Made by a program: the position numbers and the translations under genes. Below are positions 12,755 to 24,525 of a stretch of DNA of 64,000 nucleotides, one piece after another. Each line of letters opens with the position of its first letter. Position 1 is the stretch's first letter. Under the pieces are notes generated by a model, which worked only from the letters and a program-made list of their open reading frames with translations, was not told where the DNA came from and ran no database searches. The stretch comes from Solen grandis. Lineage: Eukaryota > Mollusca > Bivalvia > Adapedonta > Solenidae. The DNA lies in NCBI GenBank assembly GCA_021229015.1, contig CM037791.1, positions 1,532,103-1,596,102 on the forward strand, given 5' to 3'.

Positions 12755-12915
12755 GTGTATCGTATATCGTATAGCGTAAATTGCAGATCGTGGATTGTAT
12801 ATCGTATGGTATCAGATTATAAACGCATAGCATCGTATCGTATCGAATGTAAAGGTAAATCAAACTTGCTATCGTACATCGTATATCGCAGATCGTATAT
12901 CCCACATTGTTCGTA
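12755..12915. repeat. Degenerate ATCGTAT minisatellite
   Basis: Many imperfect copies of a 10-11 bp unit (ATCGTATATCG) with point changes and spacer variation. It gives a weak 68-codon open frame that I do not accept as coding. Confidence 0.75.
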
Positions 12916-12989
12916 TTTCAATCATATATCAATCATATTTTTTGACAACTGATACGATAGCACCACTGTAACCGTGATACTCCATATAC

Positions 12990-13650
12990 AGGATGTTGTT
13001 TCGTAATGGCATCAAATCCGACACAAAATCCAATTCATTCTTTCAGTAGTAAAGATTATACAGGATATAAAGACAGAGATCTGGTGTGCATTCAGTTTGC
13101 CAAACCATATGCAAGTGCATGCTTACAGTCAGCTATGGACTTAGGACCACATACCATGCTTTTCATGAGCACATTATCCTGTAGATAGGTATACATGACA
13201 ATACATAGTTCTTATGAGGACTATTTCTCCAACCTTATGATTGTCAAAATAATCCTTTGATTCTAATCGCTCAACTGGTTTTCTTTAGACTTGGTTCTTT
13301 TCAGGCTATCATCATTGGTGCAACACATTATATGAGTAAATTATTTGCTACATTGTGGCTGATCACTGTGAATTCAGGCTGATTAGTTACAGGTTCAAAT
13401 GTGAAATGTTAAGAAACCATGCTCCTAATAAATACATGCCTGACAAAGACGAAGGGCAATTTTTCACAAGGCTTGAAAGAGGGTACTGCAGTGCATCACA
13501 GGTATTAGTTATAACCATACTGGAAATCATTCATTTCATTTCACTTTTAGCTGAGGAAAAAAAAAACATACAGGAAGGTACTGATGTTGCACCTCAGATA
13601 CCATTAAAACACTGCCCAAAACATCCTATAGGGCTTCAATGAAAGCTATC
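12990..13650. other. Non-coding interval, short open frames only
   Basis: It contains open frames of 60 codons (13006-13188) and 95 codons (13355-13642). Neither has a recognisable domain, clear splice sites or a coding-like composition, so no gene is called. Confidence 0.5.
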
Positions 13651-13657
13651 ATTTTAA

Positions 13658-13891
13658 CCCTTTCCCTCATATAGACCCATTTTGACGCACTCAATAGGTA
13701 CCACATAAAGCCTGATCTGCAGAAAAACACAGTTAAACCTTACCAAATTTAATTACAAAATCCTCATTTCCAGACCACTGAGGAGCAGCAAACAGCATAA
13801 AACCTGATCAGCCTGTGAGTTACTCGCAGGCTGATCTGGTTTTATGTTGTTCGCATAGGTCTTTTCATGGTTTCCTCTATGAGTGAAAGGG
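13658..13891. mobile_element. piggyBac-type MITE with TTAA target and central hairpin
   Basis: TTAA (13654-13657) and TTAA (13892-13895) flank a 234-bp insert that begins CCCTTTCCCTCATA and ends TATGAGTGAAAGGG. These are complementary 14-bp termini with one mismatch. TTAA duplication with CCY-type ends is characteristic of piggyBac elements. Inside, 13796-13815 and 13827-13846 form a 20-bp stem with one mismatch and an 11-nt loop. No coding capacity, so non-autonomous. Confidence 0.75.
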
Positions 13892-13914
13892 TTAAAGCTT
13901 TATTATCAATCAAT

Positions 13915-14215
13915 ACAAGTGTCGGTAGAACTGGTGGATGCTCCCCAAACTGTGCTTTTTCACTTGATTGGTACATTATTACACTATATGAGCTCTGGAC
14001 TAAATTTTAGTATGCAAAATATCAAAGGGCAAAAACTCCTAAATTATGCAAAACAGAGTTATGGTTCTTGTACACTGCACGATTTATCTACCTATTAAGT
14101 CTCATGCTGAAACCTCTTTTAGTTTATATGTTATACTCCAGACAAAATTATGACTAACAGATGGACAAATAGATGGACGGATAATGAGTCCTTAGAAGGC
14201 TCGAATGACATTTGA
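13915..14215 (+). mobile_element. Fragment of a tandem-core element (same end as 10282)
   Basis: ACAAGTGTCGGTAGAACTGG then TGGATGCTCCCC matches the opening module of the nested element at 10282. A GGAC-type microsatellite follows at 14158-14183 (AGATGGACAAATAGATGGAC). The expected far terminus is not recognisable, so the fragment is truncated or decayed and its right limit is approximate. Confidence 0.5.
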
Positions 14216-14848
14216 TTTCCTCTCAACAACATTAGCGCAAGTCATGTGAGTGTGGTTATTTATAATCTACACGACATAAATGAAAACAACCGAGCCGGGA
14301 CAACAATCAGTGTACAGGCCATTGTTGGTGTCAAGCTGGCCCCAAAAAGAGGAAATTATAAACTTGACCCTTCAGATCAACAATTGATGACTAACATCAA
14401 GTTCATTCTCAATATTATTGCCAAAAATGTGAAACTGATCCTTTGTCAAGTAAGAGCCTGGACAAGCAAAACTGTTCTTGATTTTTTTACCTTTGACAAA
14501 CAAGTATAACCTTGACCTTTGAACTAGCAATCTGGTTTCTGCTTGTGACACTCTGTGTTCATAATACAGACATTTGTGTCAAATAGTTTGAAAATCACCT
14601 GATCTGTCATCAAGTTACAGCCAGGACAAAATTCAAGACTGACAAACCGACCTTGTAACAGACTGACAAAGTGATTCCTATACAGCCCCCCTGCCGTTAA
14701 CTGGGGAAGTGTTGGGCTATAATACAATATCAAAATATAAATCAAATTATGTTTTTTAAATTCAATCTTGCTACCAGCTCTGGCAACATCTCATAAGTCC
14801 GAAAGTTTTATTCAACTACTATCAAATCTGAATAAAAAGCCTGCTAAA
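14216..14848. other. Repeat-derived intergenic DNA
   Basis: It has an 87-codon open frame (14246-14509) without a recognisable domain. CAAGTTCATTCTCAATATT and CATCAAGTTACAGCCAGGAC resemble core phrases of the tandem-core elements. No gene called. Confidence 0.45.
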
Positions 14849-16163
14849 ACAACCAGGAGCTGTCAGAGGATAGCACGCTCAACTATTTGAAATGCTGAAT
14901 TTGAAATTACCCCTGAATATGTTTATGTAGTCTAAAATCAATCCCATGCCTAGTTATTGAGACAATAAGAGTTGTCGGAACAACACAATATGCCCCACTA
15001 CTCTGCACCCACCCCTATCCCAAAAGTCAATACGGGTCATCTGCTAATCCTTTCCAATCACCATATGAAGTTTGAAGAATTGGAACCAAGTGTTCTCCAG
15101 TTACTGATCAGAAACAATTTTGGAAGAGGGCCATAATAATAATAGTACTGTGCATGCAAAACTTAAACCAAAATATGTATACTTTTATATTATCAAATAA
15201 CAGATGGATTTGCCAAGGAAAGGGCCCATCCTTTTGTTATTTTCTTTTGTTGTATAGAGGGTAATGGTCCCTAATTCTATTGTTACAAAATGAATTCTAT
15301 ATTCTCTTTTGTTCTGTTTACAGTTATCTGTCCCTCTGTTACTTTTGCAACACCCTGACAGACAGACATACAGACAAACATCATACCATCATACGACTGA
15401 AGTTACCTTTGAAACAACTAGAACAAGATATTGATCAGACAAGGATTGTACACTTTCTATCAATGTGACCTTGACCTTTGACCTAATGACCTTATAATCA
15501 TAGGGCTCATCTACAGGCCATGGACAATGTCCCTACCAAGTTTCACAAACAGACTTAGTCCTTCTCAAGTTGTCATTGTGACCTTGACTTTTGACCTAAT
15601 GACATCAAAATCAATAGACGTTATCTACTTGCAATGGGCTATGTCCTTAACAATGTTCACAAACCTAGACTTATTCCATCTCAAGTTATTGAGCCGACAA
15701 GGATTTTACTTTAAGTGTCAAAGTGACCTTGACCTCAAAATCAATAAAGGTCATCTACTGACCATTACCAACCTCCCTACTAAGTATGAAGACAGCAAAC
15801 TTAATAAGTTATCCAAATTATTGAGCAGACATCAATGGCTAATGGACAGACAAGCGCCATACCATAATTTCGGGCATATAAAAAGGTGCCATAATTTTAA
15901 TATATTCCATCAAGAGTTTTCAACCTTGATAGTATGATAGCCCTAAACATGTGTAAGATGTTTCAAATCAATCCCATGCCTGGACACTAAGATAAAACAT
16001 GAAAGTACCTTGCATGCAAATCTTTAACCAAAATTTCTAAGTTAGAAAGGGGCCATAATTTATAATATATTCCATCAAGAGTTATCTACCTTGAAAGTAA
16101 GATATCCCTCAACATATTAAAGCCATTCCAAATCAATCCCATGCCTGGATACTGAGATATAAA

Positions 16164-19100
16164 TAGGGGTGTAACGATACGGCCAGACCGTATTGCGATA
16201 TATTGCGATATGCCAACGCTGTATTGCAATACGTATTGCAATATATTGCGGTTTTGTTAATACAAGGCTAAAGGCTAGACTCAGCTAGTAGAAGATTATA
16301 ATAAAATATTTAATACTACATACTGTAGTGCTACATGTATAACAGATACCTCTGTTATTAAACATAGTCAAAATTAATTTCAAAAACAAGTAAAAATATA
16401 ACTAAGGCAACAAAGCTTCTTGAAAATCTGTCTTTGTCACTACTTATTAGGACTTAACATCCTCTTACTGCATATTTTTTTTCAAGAAAATAAGTTTATC
16501 CACATTATCAGGATCAATTGCTGCTCGTTGTGATGTGACAATGTCACCAGCTGTTGAAAAAACCCTCTCTGAGGGAACAGATGTTGCTGGTATACACAGA
16601 CGCTCCCTGGCAAGTTTAGCCAAGAGAGGCAGCTTTGTCTGGTGCAGTTTCCACCACTGAAGCGGATTCTCTCCAAATGGGGACAGCTCCATCTTCTTGT
16701 ACTCCTCAACCTCTTCAACAGCCCTCTCCATTACAGTTTTCTTGGGTTTATCTTCACGGATAAACACAATATCATCAAGGATTGAAGCAAGTCCTGACTT
16801 TGACTGTGGCTCTTTTGGCACCTCAGGTTCAGGTTGCACAGCTTCTGTAAAAAATAGATAAAGGTTTGTTAAACTTTTCATTAAAACTTATTTAGTATTG
16901 AATTATCTTTTTTATTTAAGTTGTGCATTGGTGTTTTATAAGTCAGAAGTATAATACTTTAAAATGTTTAAAATATGTTTTTTTATACATAAAGTACTTA
17001 AAATAAATTAATAAATTCATGCATAAATTCATTATACCTATTTCAGGTAGGTTTGGCAACACGGGGTTTTCATGGCGTTGCTGAAGCTGTGTTGGGACTG
17101 GCTCTACATGAGGGTTAGCCATGGCACCAGGTTCTACTTTCACATGAGTCGTCAAACTGGCAGCTAGCAATGTCAGCCTGTTGTATACTGTAAACTGCTG
17201 ATCTACAGGAAGATATGCTACCTTGAACCTGGGATCAAGAGCTGCGGCTTCATCCAGGAAGTCCTTCATGCTGCTATACCTGTTAAAAATTATATAATTA
17301 TGTCAATTAATAACATGAATAAAAGACTTCAAATGCTTTTTTTTTTATAAATATTGACAAAATATTTTATAAGAAAGTATAGAAATAGAATATAATGAGA
17401 AAAAAAAGTTAATTTTTATTTTCATAATCATTTATTTGCATTAGTTTTTTATGTGTTTGTGTGTGTATTAGTATTAGTGTGTGTTTACTTTTCTTTTTTA
17501 AAACTATACCTGGGAGATAAATCCTTGGAGATTGCAGATTTCATTTGTGAGATTAGAGCACTGTCTGTTTCTGCCTGGGAAAGGATGTTGTTCAACAGCT
17601 TGTTCTGGATTGGATTGATGATTGATATTGTAGGCAAAGTTTCAGAACACAGAGCCTGAGTAATTGTTCTTAGAGGCACTAGGCATTTCATGATGTGCTC
17701 ACCAGTCTCCACATCTTTGTCATCAAGAGTTACAATGTCTGACTCTTTATGTTTGATATGCTTGCTCAACAATGCTGCAAAGATTGCAGGCTGTAGTTCA
17801 AGGTAACGTTCTAGCATGTCCACAGCACTGTTCCACCTTGTGCATACATCTTGTACTAACTTAACTTCTCTGAGACCTAGAAGACTAGTCTTGGCCTTCA
17901 ATTCTGCAGCAGCAGTTGTGCTCCGGTGGAAAAATGAGACCACTTTTCTAACCCTACCTAACAGCCTGGCAACTTGCGGTATTTTGAGAGACTTCTGTGC
18001 AGCCAGGTTTAGAGTATGTGCATAACATCCAATATGGGGGTTACAACCTGCTGCTCTAGCTGCCACTGTCATATTTGCAGCATTATCAGTCACAAGTGGT
18101 ACACCACAGGTTGTTGGAATGTTCCATTCCTCTATTGCCTCTGTTATCACTTTTCCTATATTTTCCCCAGTATGGCTTTCAGGGAGAGGTCTTGTCTGCA
18201 GAACAAAGTTTTTGAGAGACCAATCTTCTGCAATATAACTTGCCGTGATGGTAATGTAACTTTCAGTGGCTCTACTTGTCCAGCCGTCAGTGGTCAGTGC
18301 AACAACAGATGCTTCTGACAAACATTTCAATACATTCATTTTGGTCTGCTCATAGAACTGTGGAATAAGTGTTTTAGAGAAATATACACGGCTAGGAATT
18401 TCATACCGGGGGTCTAGTACTTGTATTAAATCCTTAAATCCTTCATTAGATACAACACTGTATGGCCTTAGATCTTTTACCATGAACCTTCCTATGGCAT
18501 TGGTAATAGAAGAAGCCTTTGGGTTTGATTTTGAATATTTGTCTTTTGCACAATCAAACAACGTTAGTTGCTTTTGAGGTTCAGACTGACATTTTGACTT
18601 TGTTGATGAAGCGGTGGTGCAATGTCGGACACTCGATGTCATCGCGTTTTTGTGATGCCGTTCCAAGTGCGTGGCTAGATTCGTCGTACCGCCGCTGTAT
18701 TTAACTTCAGTTCTACATTTTTTGCAAAAAGCTACGTTTGTTTCAATGTCGCCGTTTTTTCGATGCCTTTTGAGACTGAAATTCTCCCATACCTTGCTTT
18801 TGGCTTTCGGATTCGCCACATATTCGTAGGCATCATCTTCTGACATTTTTGCGGGAAAATCGTTGGTAGACGCTTTAGACGCTTAGATACAGCGTGGTTT
18901 ATTTACCGGCGCCTATGAATTTTCGATAGGTGTTTGTTTGTTTGTTTTTTAATCAAGGCGAAGAAATAAAATAATCTTACTGTATGTTTTATGCTTGTCT
19001 GTTTAAATCAAATTCGTTTGATTATAAGAATAGTATAATATAAACTTAAAGGCAGGATTTTATGCATAAAAGTTCTATCCTGAACTTTGCAAATAGGAAC

Positions 19101-19371
19101 CGGAATTTAAACGTCAACACAGAGTGCTCTCTAACTATCTATCGGAGCCAAGCCACTGCGAAGGAGTTTTGGTAAACAACAAGGAGCCGTGCCGACTTAG
19201 TGGTGTTTATTTTCACGTTAACATTCAAATTTTTATCTAAAATGAAGTATGGTTCTGCAGATTTCTGGCGATACAATAAAAAAACCGGTACGCTCTTTCC
19301 GTATCGCGATACGATACGCTTTCAAGGCATATTGCAATATACCGGTATACCGGTATATCGTTACACCCCTA
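16164..19371 (-). mobile_element. Apparently complete autonomous hAT transposon
   Basis: The left end TAGGGGTGTAACGATA and right end TATCGTTACACCCCTA are perfect 16-bp inverted repeats. GATATAAA occurs immediately outside each end (16156-16163 and 19372-19379), the 8-bp duplication typical of hAT elements. Removing the insert plus one duplication gives GGATACTGAGATATAAACAT, matching the related repeat unit at 15981-16000 (GGACACTAAGATAAAACAT) with few differences. Subterminal zones are rich in ATTGCRATA/CGGTATA palindromes (16180-16255 and 19290-19355), likely transposase-binding repeats. The transposase gene inside is open. Confidence 0.93.
16465..18846 (-). CDS. hAT transposase with N-terminal BED zinc finger (ZBED-like)
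   Basis: Three exons, 18846-17510, 17279-17038 and 16844-16465, join in phase (CCCAG|GTATAG, TTTTTAACAG|G; AATAG|GTATAA, TTTTTTACAG|AAG) to 652 codons plus stop with no lesion. Domain order: a BED zinc finger at residues about 18-65 (C41, C44, H60, H65) for DNA binding; the RNase-H-like catalytic core with TDGWTS (D187), VTDN (D254) and the CYAHTLNLA motif near 275; and the C-terminal hAT dimerisation region with WWKLH (about 590) and SVPSERVFSTAG (E619). The three acidic residues match the hAT DDE triad. The family excises and inserts its own element by cut-and-paste. The ATG chosen is the first in the open frame, just before the BED region. An exapted ZBED host gene is less likely because intact TIRs and a TSD surround it. 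Confidence 0.92.
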
Positions 19372-19689
19372 GATATAAACATGCAAGTACCTTGCATGCA
19401 GAACTTTAACCAAAAGCTGCAACACCAATGCTAATGCCGCATAAGGGTGATTGCAATAGCTCTCATTCTTCAAATAATTGAGCTAAAATGATTGTCTTAG
19501 ACATCAACAAAGCCAAATTGTCCAATTTGACTAATTCAGAGACCTTTAACTCTGAATTGCCTCAAGCAAGTTGGCTGGTTATCAAACTTGGTCTAGCTTT
19601 TAAACAGCAAGTCTGGTGAAGATCAGAATAATGAGCACTATTTGTTTCAGAAATCAGACAAAAAAAGCATGATGGACAGACACACTGAC

Positions 19690-19745
19690 TGATGGACAGG
19701 GTGATGACTAAAGGTCACCCACAACAAGATGTAGGGTCCTAATAA
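19690..19745. repeat. GGAC-type microsatellite and tail of an old repeat
   Basis: GATGGACAGACACACTGACT is followed by GGTCACCCACAACAAGATGT. This has the look of the microsatellite plus terminus seen at the ends of the tandem-core elements, but from an unassigned family. Confidence 0.4.
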
Positions 19746-19950
19746 ACAAATGTAAACAAATACAAGTTTGCGAGCATACTTATTCTCGTCCATCATTAGA
19801 AAATTGTAGGGGAAAAACTCGGTATAATTTTGTATTGTTTTATTGTATGAGGGGACAATTAGAAAATATCCTAACTATTGGCTCGTTCTCGAAAACCATT
19901 CAGCATTTTTCAAAAATTCTTCTCTTTTTCAAAATATACTCTACCTACGT

Positions 19951-20815
19951 TCATGTGAGCTTTTGTATTCCTGCTGCGAACCATGACGTAGACCTACGTC
20001 TTAGGTATTGTGTAACAGCAGATATCAAACTCACCCTGGTCCAGCAAGCATTTTTTTTCCAGTTCTGGAAACAAATAAAAGTCAGAGGGGGTAAGGTCTG
20101 GGCTTTAGGGAGGGTGAGACAACAATTGCCTTTTGAAACCACTGTAGCTGTGGCGGTATGGGAGGGGGTGTTACCGTTAGGAAGAAGGACATTTTTTTGT
20201 GCTAACCTTGGGCGCATTTGTTTCAGCTTTTCTCTGAGGTTTTTCAGAATTACTTCAGAATAGTACTTGGTGGTGACAGTTTGACCTTTAGGCATGAAAT
20301 AAGCAGGTATCATTACTTGTGAGTCGCAAAATGCAACAAACATGACTTTTCCAGCTGAAGGAGACCGCTTAAACTTTTTAGGAAGAAGAACGAGCTCGCT
20401 TCCACTGCTTTGACTGAGCTTTTGTCTCAGGTTTGGCATAATGAACCCAAATTTCATCTCCAGTAATAATTCAGTTCAAAAACATACCTCCCTCACGATT
20501 AAAATGACTCAAATGTTCTTCTGTATCGGTCACTCTGGTTGCCTTCTGATCTGTGCACAGCTGTCTAAGCACCAACCTAGCACTAACCTAAATGCTCATG
20601 CCTAAATGTTTGTGTAAAATCTTGTTTGACGATGCCTTACCAATGCTGAACTTGTTGGCTACCTTCTCCAGAGTTACTCAACAATTTTTCTTCAACTTTT
20701 GCTACCATTGTTGGGGACATCACCTCAGCTGGCCACCCAGTCATAGGCCTGTAACAAACACTTGTTCTGCCGTCACGAAACTGAGAAACCAAGTGGTAGA
20801 AGATCAATCATGATA
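19951..20815 (-). pseudogene. Decayed mariner-type (Tc1/mariner) transposase
   Basis: Read on the minus strand, the 5' part (20815-20590) gives a MVAKVEEKLLSNS-like helix-turn-helix region, then HLSHFNREGG, then the mariner signature TGDEIWVHYAKPETK at about 20475-20430. A long open stretch follows with KKFKRSPSAGKVM and NLREKLKQMRPRL. The usual HDNARPH motif reads LPNGNTPSH, so the second catalytic aspartate is lost. There are several stops upstream (for example at 20474 and in the 20550-20640 segment). Intact relatives are about 340-350 residues, and this relic covers most of that length. Clear terminal repeats were not found. Confidence 0.85.
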
Positions 20816-20829
20816 CACATTTATCAGGA

Positions 20830-21815
20830 AATCTTTTTTAAGCCTCTGAAAAATATGGCAGGGCTTTTCACTTTCTGCAACCATAAACATTATTACAGAG
20901 CACTGTTCTAACAGGGAGTCCATGATAGCCAAAACACTTATCATACATCAATGGGCAAAAACTGTGTATACATACTTGTAATTGAAATTAAACTGAAGTT
21001 ATTGGCAAAAGAATGTAAGTTATTTATAATGTGTGTATAATAGCTGCATGTGGAAAGGCAGGGGCATGTAAAGTATGGATATTTTCTGAAAATGCAAACA
21101 TGTATTATTGTTTCATTTTTATGTGTGAAAAAAAAAAAATCACTGGAGGGGAACTGTCCACCAAATGAAAAATTATTGGAATGGATTTGTCCAGATAATG
21201 CATGGTAGAGGCTGACATGACAGGAATAAAACATGGGTAACCCTCTGAGCCATTGTATTTCAATGCATTCAGGAACTAGAAATATTAAATCAAACTTTAT
21301 AAACCATGTTTGTTTTTTTAATGATTGACTAGTAACTGACGCCCCCCTCTCTCTCTCTCTCTAGAAGTTAATCAAATGTGATAAACCATTCTAATAAATA
21401 TATAACAAGAAATCTAAATGTACCCAATTTTTTTTTAGACTAGACCTTTATCAGTTAAATGTAATGTGATTCTCAGTTTATTGCCTCAATATATTGAGAA
21501 AATTGCATGATATATGATAAATCCAGACAAAACGGAGTGGTCTCGTAAAAAGATGAACAAGAAATATTTTCAAGTAGAATAAAAATGGAAATCCTATCAA
21601 ATGACATAAGATTTGTATGTGTTTTTATTCCATTTTAATTCTTTATACCCTAAAAAGCTCCTTTAAAAAATAATGATAATGCTGAGTAAGAAAAGACTTT
21701 CAGAAATAATAATAAAAAAAAAATGTTAATAGAAAAATATTTTATGGAGAATTTTCTGGTCTTTAAAAACTGATTTTCATTTTCTGGTCTCCAAAAACTG
21801 AATGTTCATATTCAG
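20830..21815. other. Intergenic DNA with short CT repeat
   Basis: AT-rich and non-coding. It contains a short (CT)n run at 21344-21362. No gene or structured repeat seen. Confidence 0.6.
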
Positions 21816-21817
21816 AC

Positions 21818-22481
21818 ACAAGAGGGCCATTGAGGCAGTGGATCGCTCACCTGAGTATAGGGTTACCCAAGAAACATTTGTACTAAAACATTATGAAATC
21901 TGGCAAGTAGTTTTGAGGGAGATTACTTTTAAAAGTTTTCATTTTTTTTTCTTTCCATTGCCATGGCAACCAGAGTACTACATCGATCAAGTTTATTTTA
22001 GCAACTTTTGAGAAGGTTCACCCAAGGATCATCCCTGCTAAGTTTAATCAAATTCTGTCCAGCTGTCTGAGTTTTAGAGGAGATGATTAAAGTTTTCAAT
22101 ATAAACATACACGGCAAATTAGCCCCACCCCTGGCAGCCATATTTTTTTAAGGATCAAAACAATTTTAGCAATCTTGGTAGAGGGATACTCAAGGAACAT
22201 CTGTACTGAAACATTTTGAAATCTTGCCAGTAAGAGATGATTTTTAAAGTTTTCATTATTTTATTTCTTTCCATTGCCATGGAGTTTTACATGAATCAAG
22301 TTTATTTTAGCAACTTTTGTAAAGGTTCATCCAAGGATCATCCCTGCCAAGTTTAATCAAATTCTGTCCAGCAGTTTCAGAGATGTTGTTTAAAGCAAAT
22401 TGTTGATGATGCATGACACACGATGATGGACGCCAGATGATCAGAAAAGTTCACCTTGAGCACAGAGCTCAGGTGAGCTAA
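21818..22481 (+). mobile_element. Short tandem-core Helitron/HINE-like element
   Basis: It opens ACAAGAGGGCCATTGAGGC then GATCGCTCACCTGAG. It ends with the hairpin CACCTTGAGC-ACAGA-GCTCAGGTG and CTAA. GCTCACCTGAG at one end and CTCAGGTGAGC at the other are exact inverted subterminal motifs. The core holds about four ~160-bp units of the CAAGTTTAATCAAATTCTGT type found in larger number at 43681-45104 and 51437-55055. A decayed GATGATGGACGCC microsatellite precedes the end hairpin. Confidence 0.72.
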
Positions 22482-22895
22482 AAAGAATAATTAAATTAAA
22501 AATCTCTTTAACCACCCAAAGGTTTTCCAGTAAAATTCTAATTTGATTATCATTAAGGGTTAAATTCTATATTAATCTATATATAAATGAATTTAATAAA
22601 ATAAAGATTTTCCTTTCTTCGTTGGATGACAAAGCAATTACAGTTATTTTCATGTTTACAGGTATTTTTCATAGCTTCAATGGCTTCTCAAAATATCAAA
22701 CTGTTTCTAAATATGTATGTATTCAGTAAGTCAAACAGTTTGCTTACAGTCAGCTACAACATACGTACCCTTCAACTGTTTCAAATGTAAAGGAAAGGCT
22801 GCTGGCTATAGTAGGTCAGGAAATGTATTTATTTATTTATTTTAGCATATTATTAAAGCCTGAAGCAGTCTTAAAGGGACATATATGTTTTGTGT
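22482..22895. other. Intergenic DNA
   Basis: AT-rich; a TATT run lies near 22830. No supported feature. Confidence 0.5.
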
Positions 22896-22899
22896 TTTT

Positions 22900-23407
22900 A
22901 TAAAAATTGCAGATGCATAAGTAGAATATGGAATAACTCCCAGCAATAGTATAGGAGGAGCTGGACGCCAAGATTTTATAAATGGGACAAAATTCAAAGG
23001 GCAGCAACTCTGGCTTAAATGGTAACAACAAAATTCCCAAAACACATGCACATCTTCACATATATGTTGTCCATCCGGTAAATCACAACAACAGTGAAGG
23101 AGGAGTTAGACACCCAAGATTTGTTCCCTATATATTTTATAAAAGAAAAAAATTTAAGTGGCATAACTCCTGTATAGTTTATGAATCTTAATGATGTTTA
23201 TTTATTTGATTTAACGATGAATCATAATGGAAACTATAGATGTACAAGTTCCCATAGTAGGAAGGATTCCTGTGAAGTTTCATCAAAACTGGCAAACATT
23301 GTAGGAGAAGCGCACACAAAATAAAACTGTGTCTAATGATGGACGGACAGACAGATGGACAAACCTGATTCCAGTACACCCCCCAAACTTCGTTTTAGGG
23401 GGTGTAA
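22900..23407 (+). repeat. Repeat family ending in a C-run/G-run hairpin (copy 1)
   Basis: About three loosely related units (GGAGGAGTTAGACACCCAAG; GTGAAGTTTCATCAAAACTG) are followed by a GATGGACGGACAGACAGATG microsatellite (about 23338-23360). The terminus is the hairpin CACCCCCCAAACTTCGTTTT then AGGGGGTGTAA. The same architecture and a similar hairpin end occur at 47617-48064. The left boundary is uncertain. Confidence 0.5.
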
Positions 23408-24525
23408 TTATGACAATTTTAAATGGGACTGATTGACAGTGCTCATGATATCATGCTGAAGAATCATTCTAAAACCAGACAAGCTAAAATCAATGTCTAA
23501 CTTCTAGTTCATCTTTACAAAAATATCAATTCATTCAATATTTCTTCCTTGACATTTTCTGTATTATAAAATATCTGATATTTTTAGTTTTAAGATATAT
23601 TTATTTCATTGTGGTTGGACTTTAATATAATCTGTTGTGACATGCAATATAAAACCAAGGTATTTGAACTTACTAAGCACTTTACAGTGTTTTTGAAAAT
23701 AATTATTTAATCTTCCTTTAAAAAACAAAAAAAGATAAAACCTACAGAAAATATCAATTGTCGCCTTCCAATATTTCAAGTACATGGCCGTGCAGCAATT
23801 AATTTGATATGATACCCAAAAGTAGAAATAAGAAAAATATAAAACTGACTGTGTTTGTTTCCAAATGAAACTGGTTTATTCATTACAGTGAAAAAATAAG
23901 CAATTGCCGTAGAACATACAAAATTTCAAATATTTGTTCAGAAATAGAATTTCTACGAATCAGAGAAAAGAAATTAAAACTTCTAAGATCAAAGAGTAGC
24001 TGGCAATAATCTAAAAGTAATTTTTGTGAATAGATTACAAACAATAGGAAGTATTAATAACAAATTGGGCACAAATTGAACAGCTAAATGGGAGAAGTGT
24101 GTAGAAATCAATTTAGCTTGATTTATCGCTATACCCCAGCAATATTTCTTGCAATTGTGATGTTAGTCAAGTAATATTTGTTTCATTAAAGTTTAAGTGG
24201 GTTTATTTTAGGGTTACAGGGATAACTTACTGCTGTGTTGATGATTCAAATATAAATTTGTCTGTCATTAAATACATATTGCTGTTCCTGATGGCAAGGT
24301 GCTATTTATGCTCATAATTTTTTGCTGTTTTGTTCTTAAAACAAAATGAAAAGTACTGTTTTGGCAAAAAATAAAGTTGTGTTTCTAGTGACATTCTGAA
24401 AAAAAAGCGGGGAGGAAGAAAGGAAAGCACATAAATTCACTAAACTTCAAATTTTAATAAAATCATAAAAATATCAATTTCCAAAAAAAAAACAAAAAAA
24501 AACATGAATATATATGACAATATAT
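23408..24525. other. AT-rich intergenic DNA
   Basis: No open frame, RNA gene or structured repeat that I can support. Confidence 0.6.

Larger units (their letters stand above)
14849..19486 (+). mobile_element. Tandem-core element split by a hAT insertion
   Basis: The left terminus is ACAACCAGGAGCTGTCAGAG with stem GCTGTC/GATAGC and subterminal GCTCAACTATTTGAAA. The right terminus at 19469-19486 is TTCAAATAATTGAGCTAA, the inverted match of that motif, ending in CTAA like the elements at 21818, 24526, 41151 and 43681. The core (about 14940-16163 and 19372-19440) has ~160-bp units with AATCAATCCCATGCCTGG and AGTACCTTGCATGCA. A different block (about 15440-15790) repeats GTGACCTTGACCTTTGACCT. 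The 3208-bp hAT transposon sits in one unit; without it the element is about 1.4 kb. Confidence 0.65.

Noticed and set aside
13006..13642. Short open frames of 60 and 95 codons
   Set aside because: No family resemblance and they overlap AT-rich repeat-like sequence.
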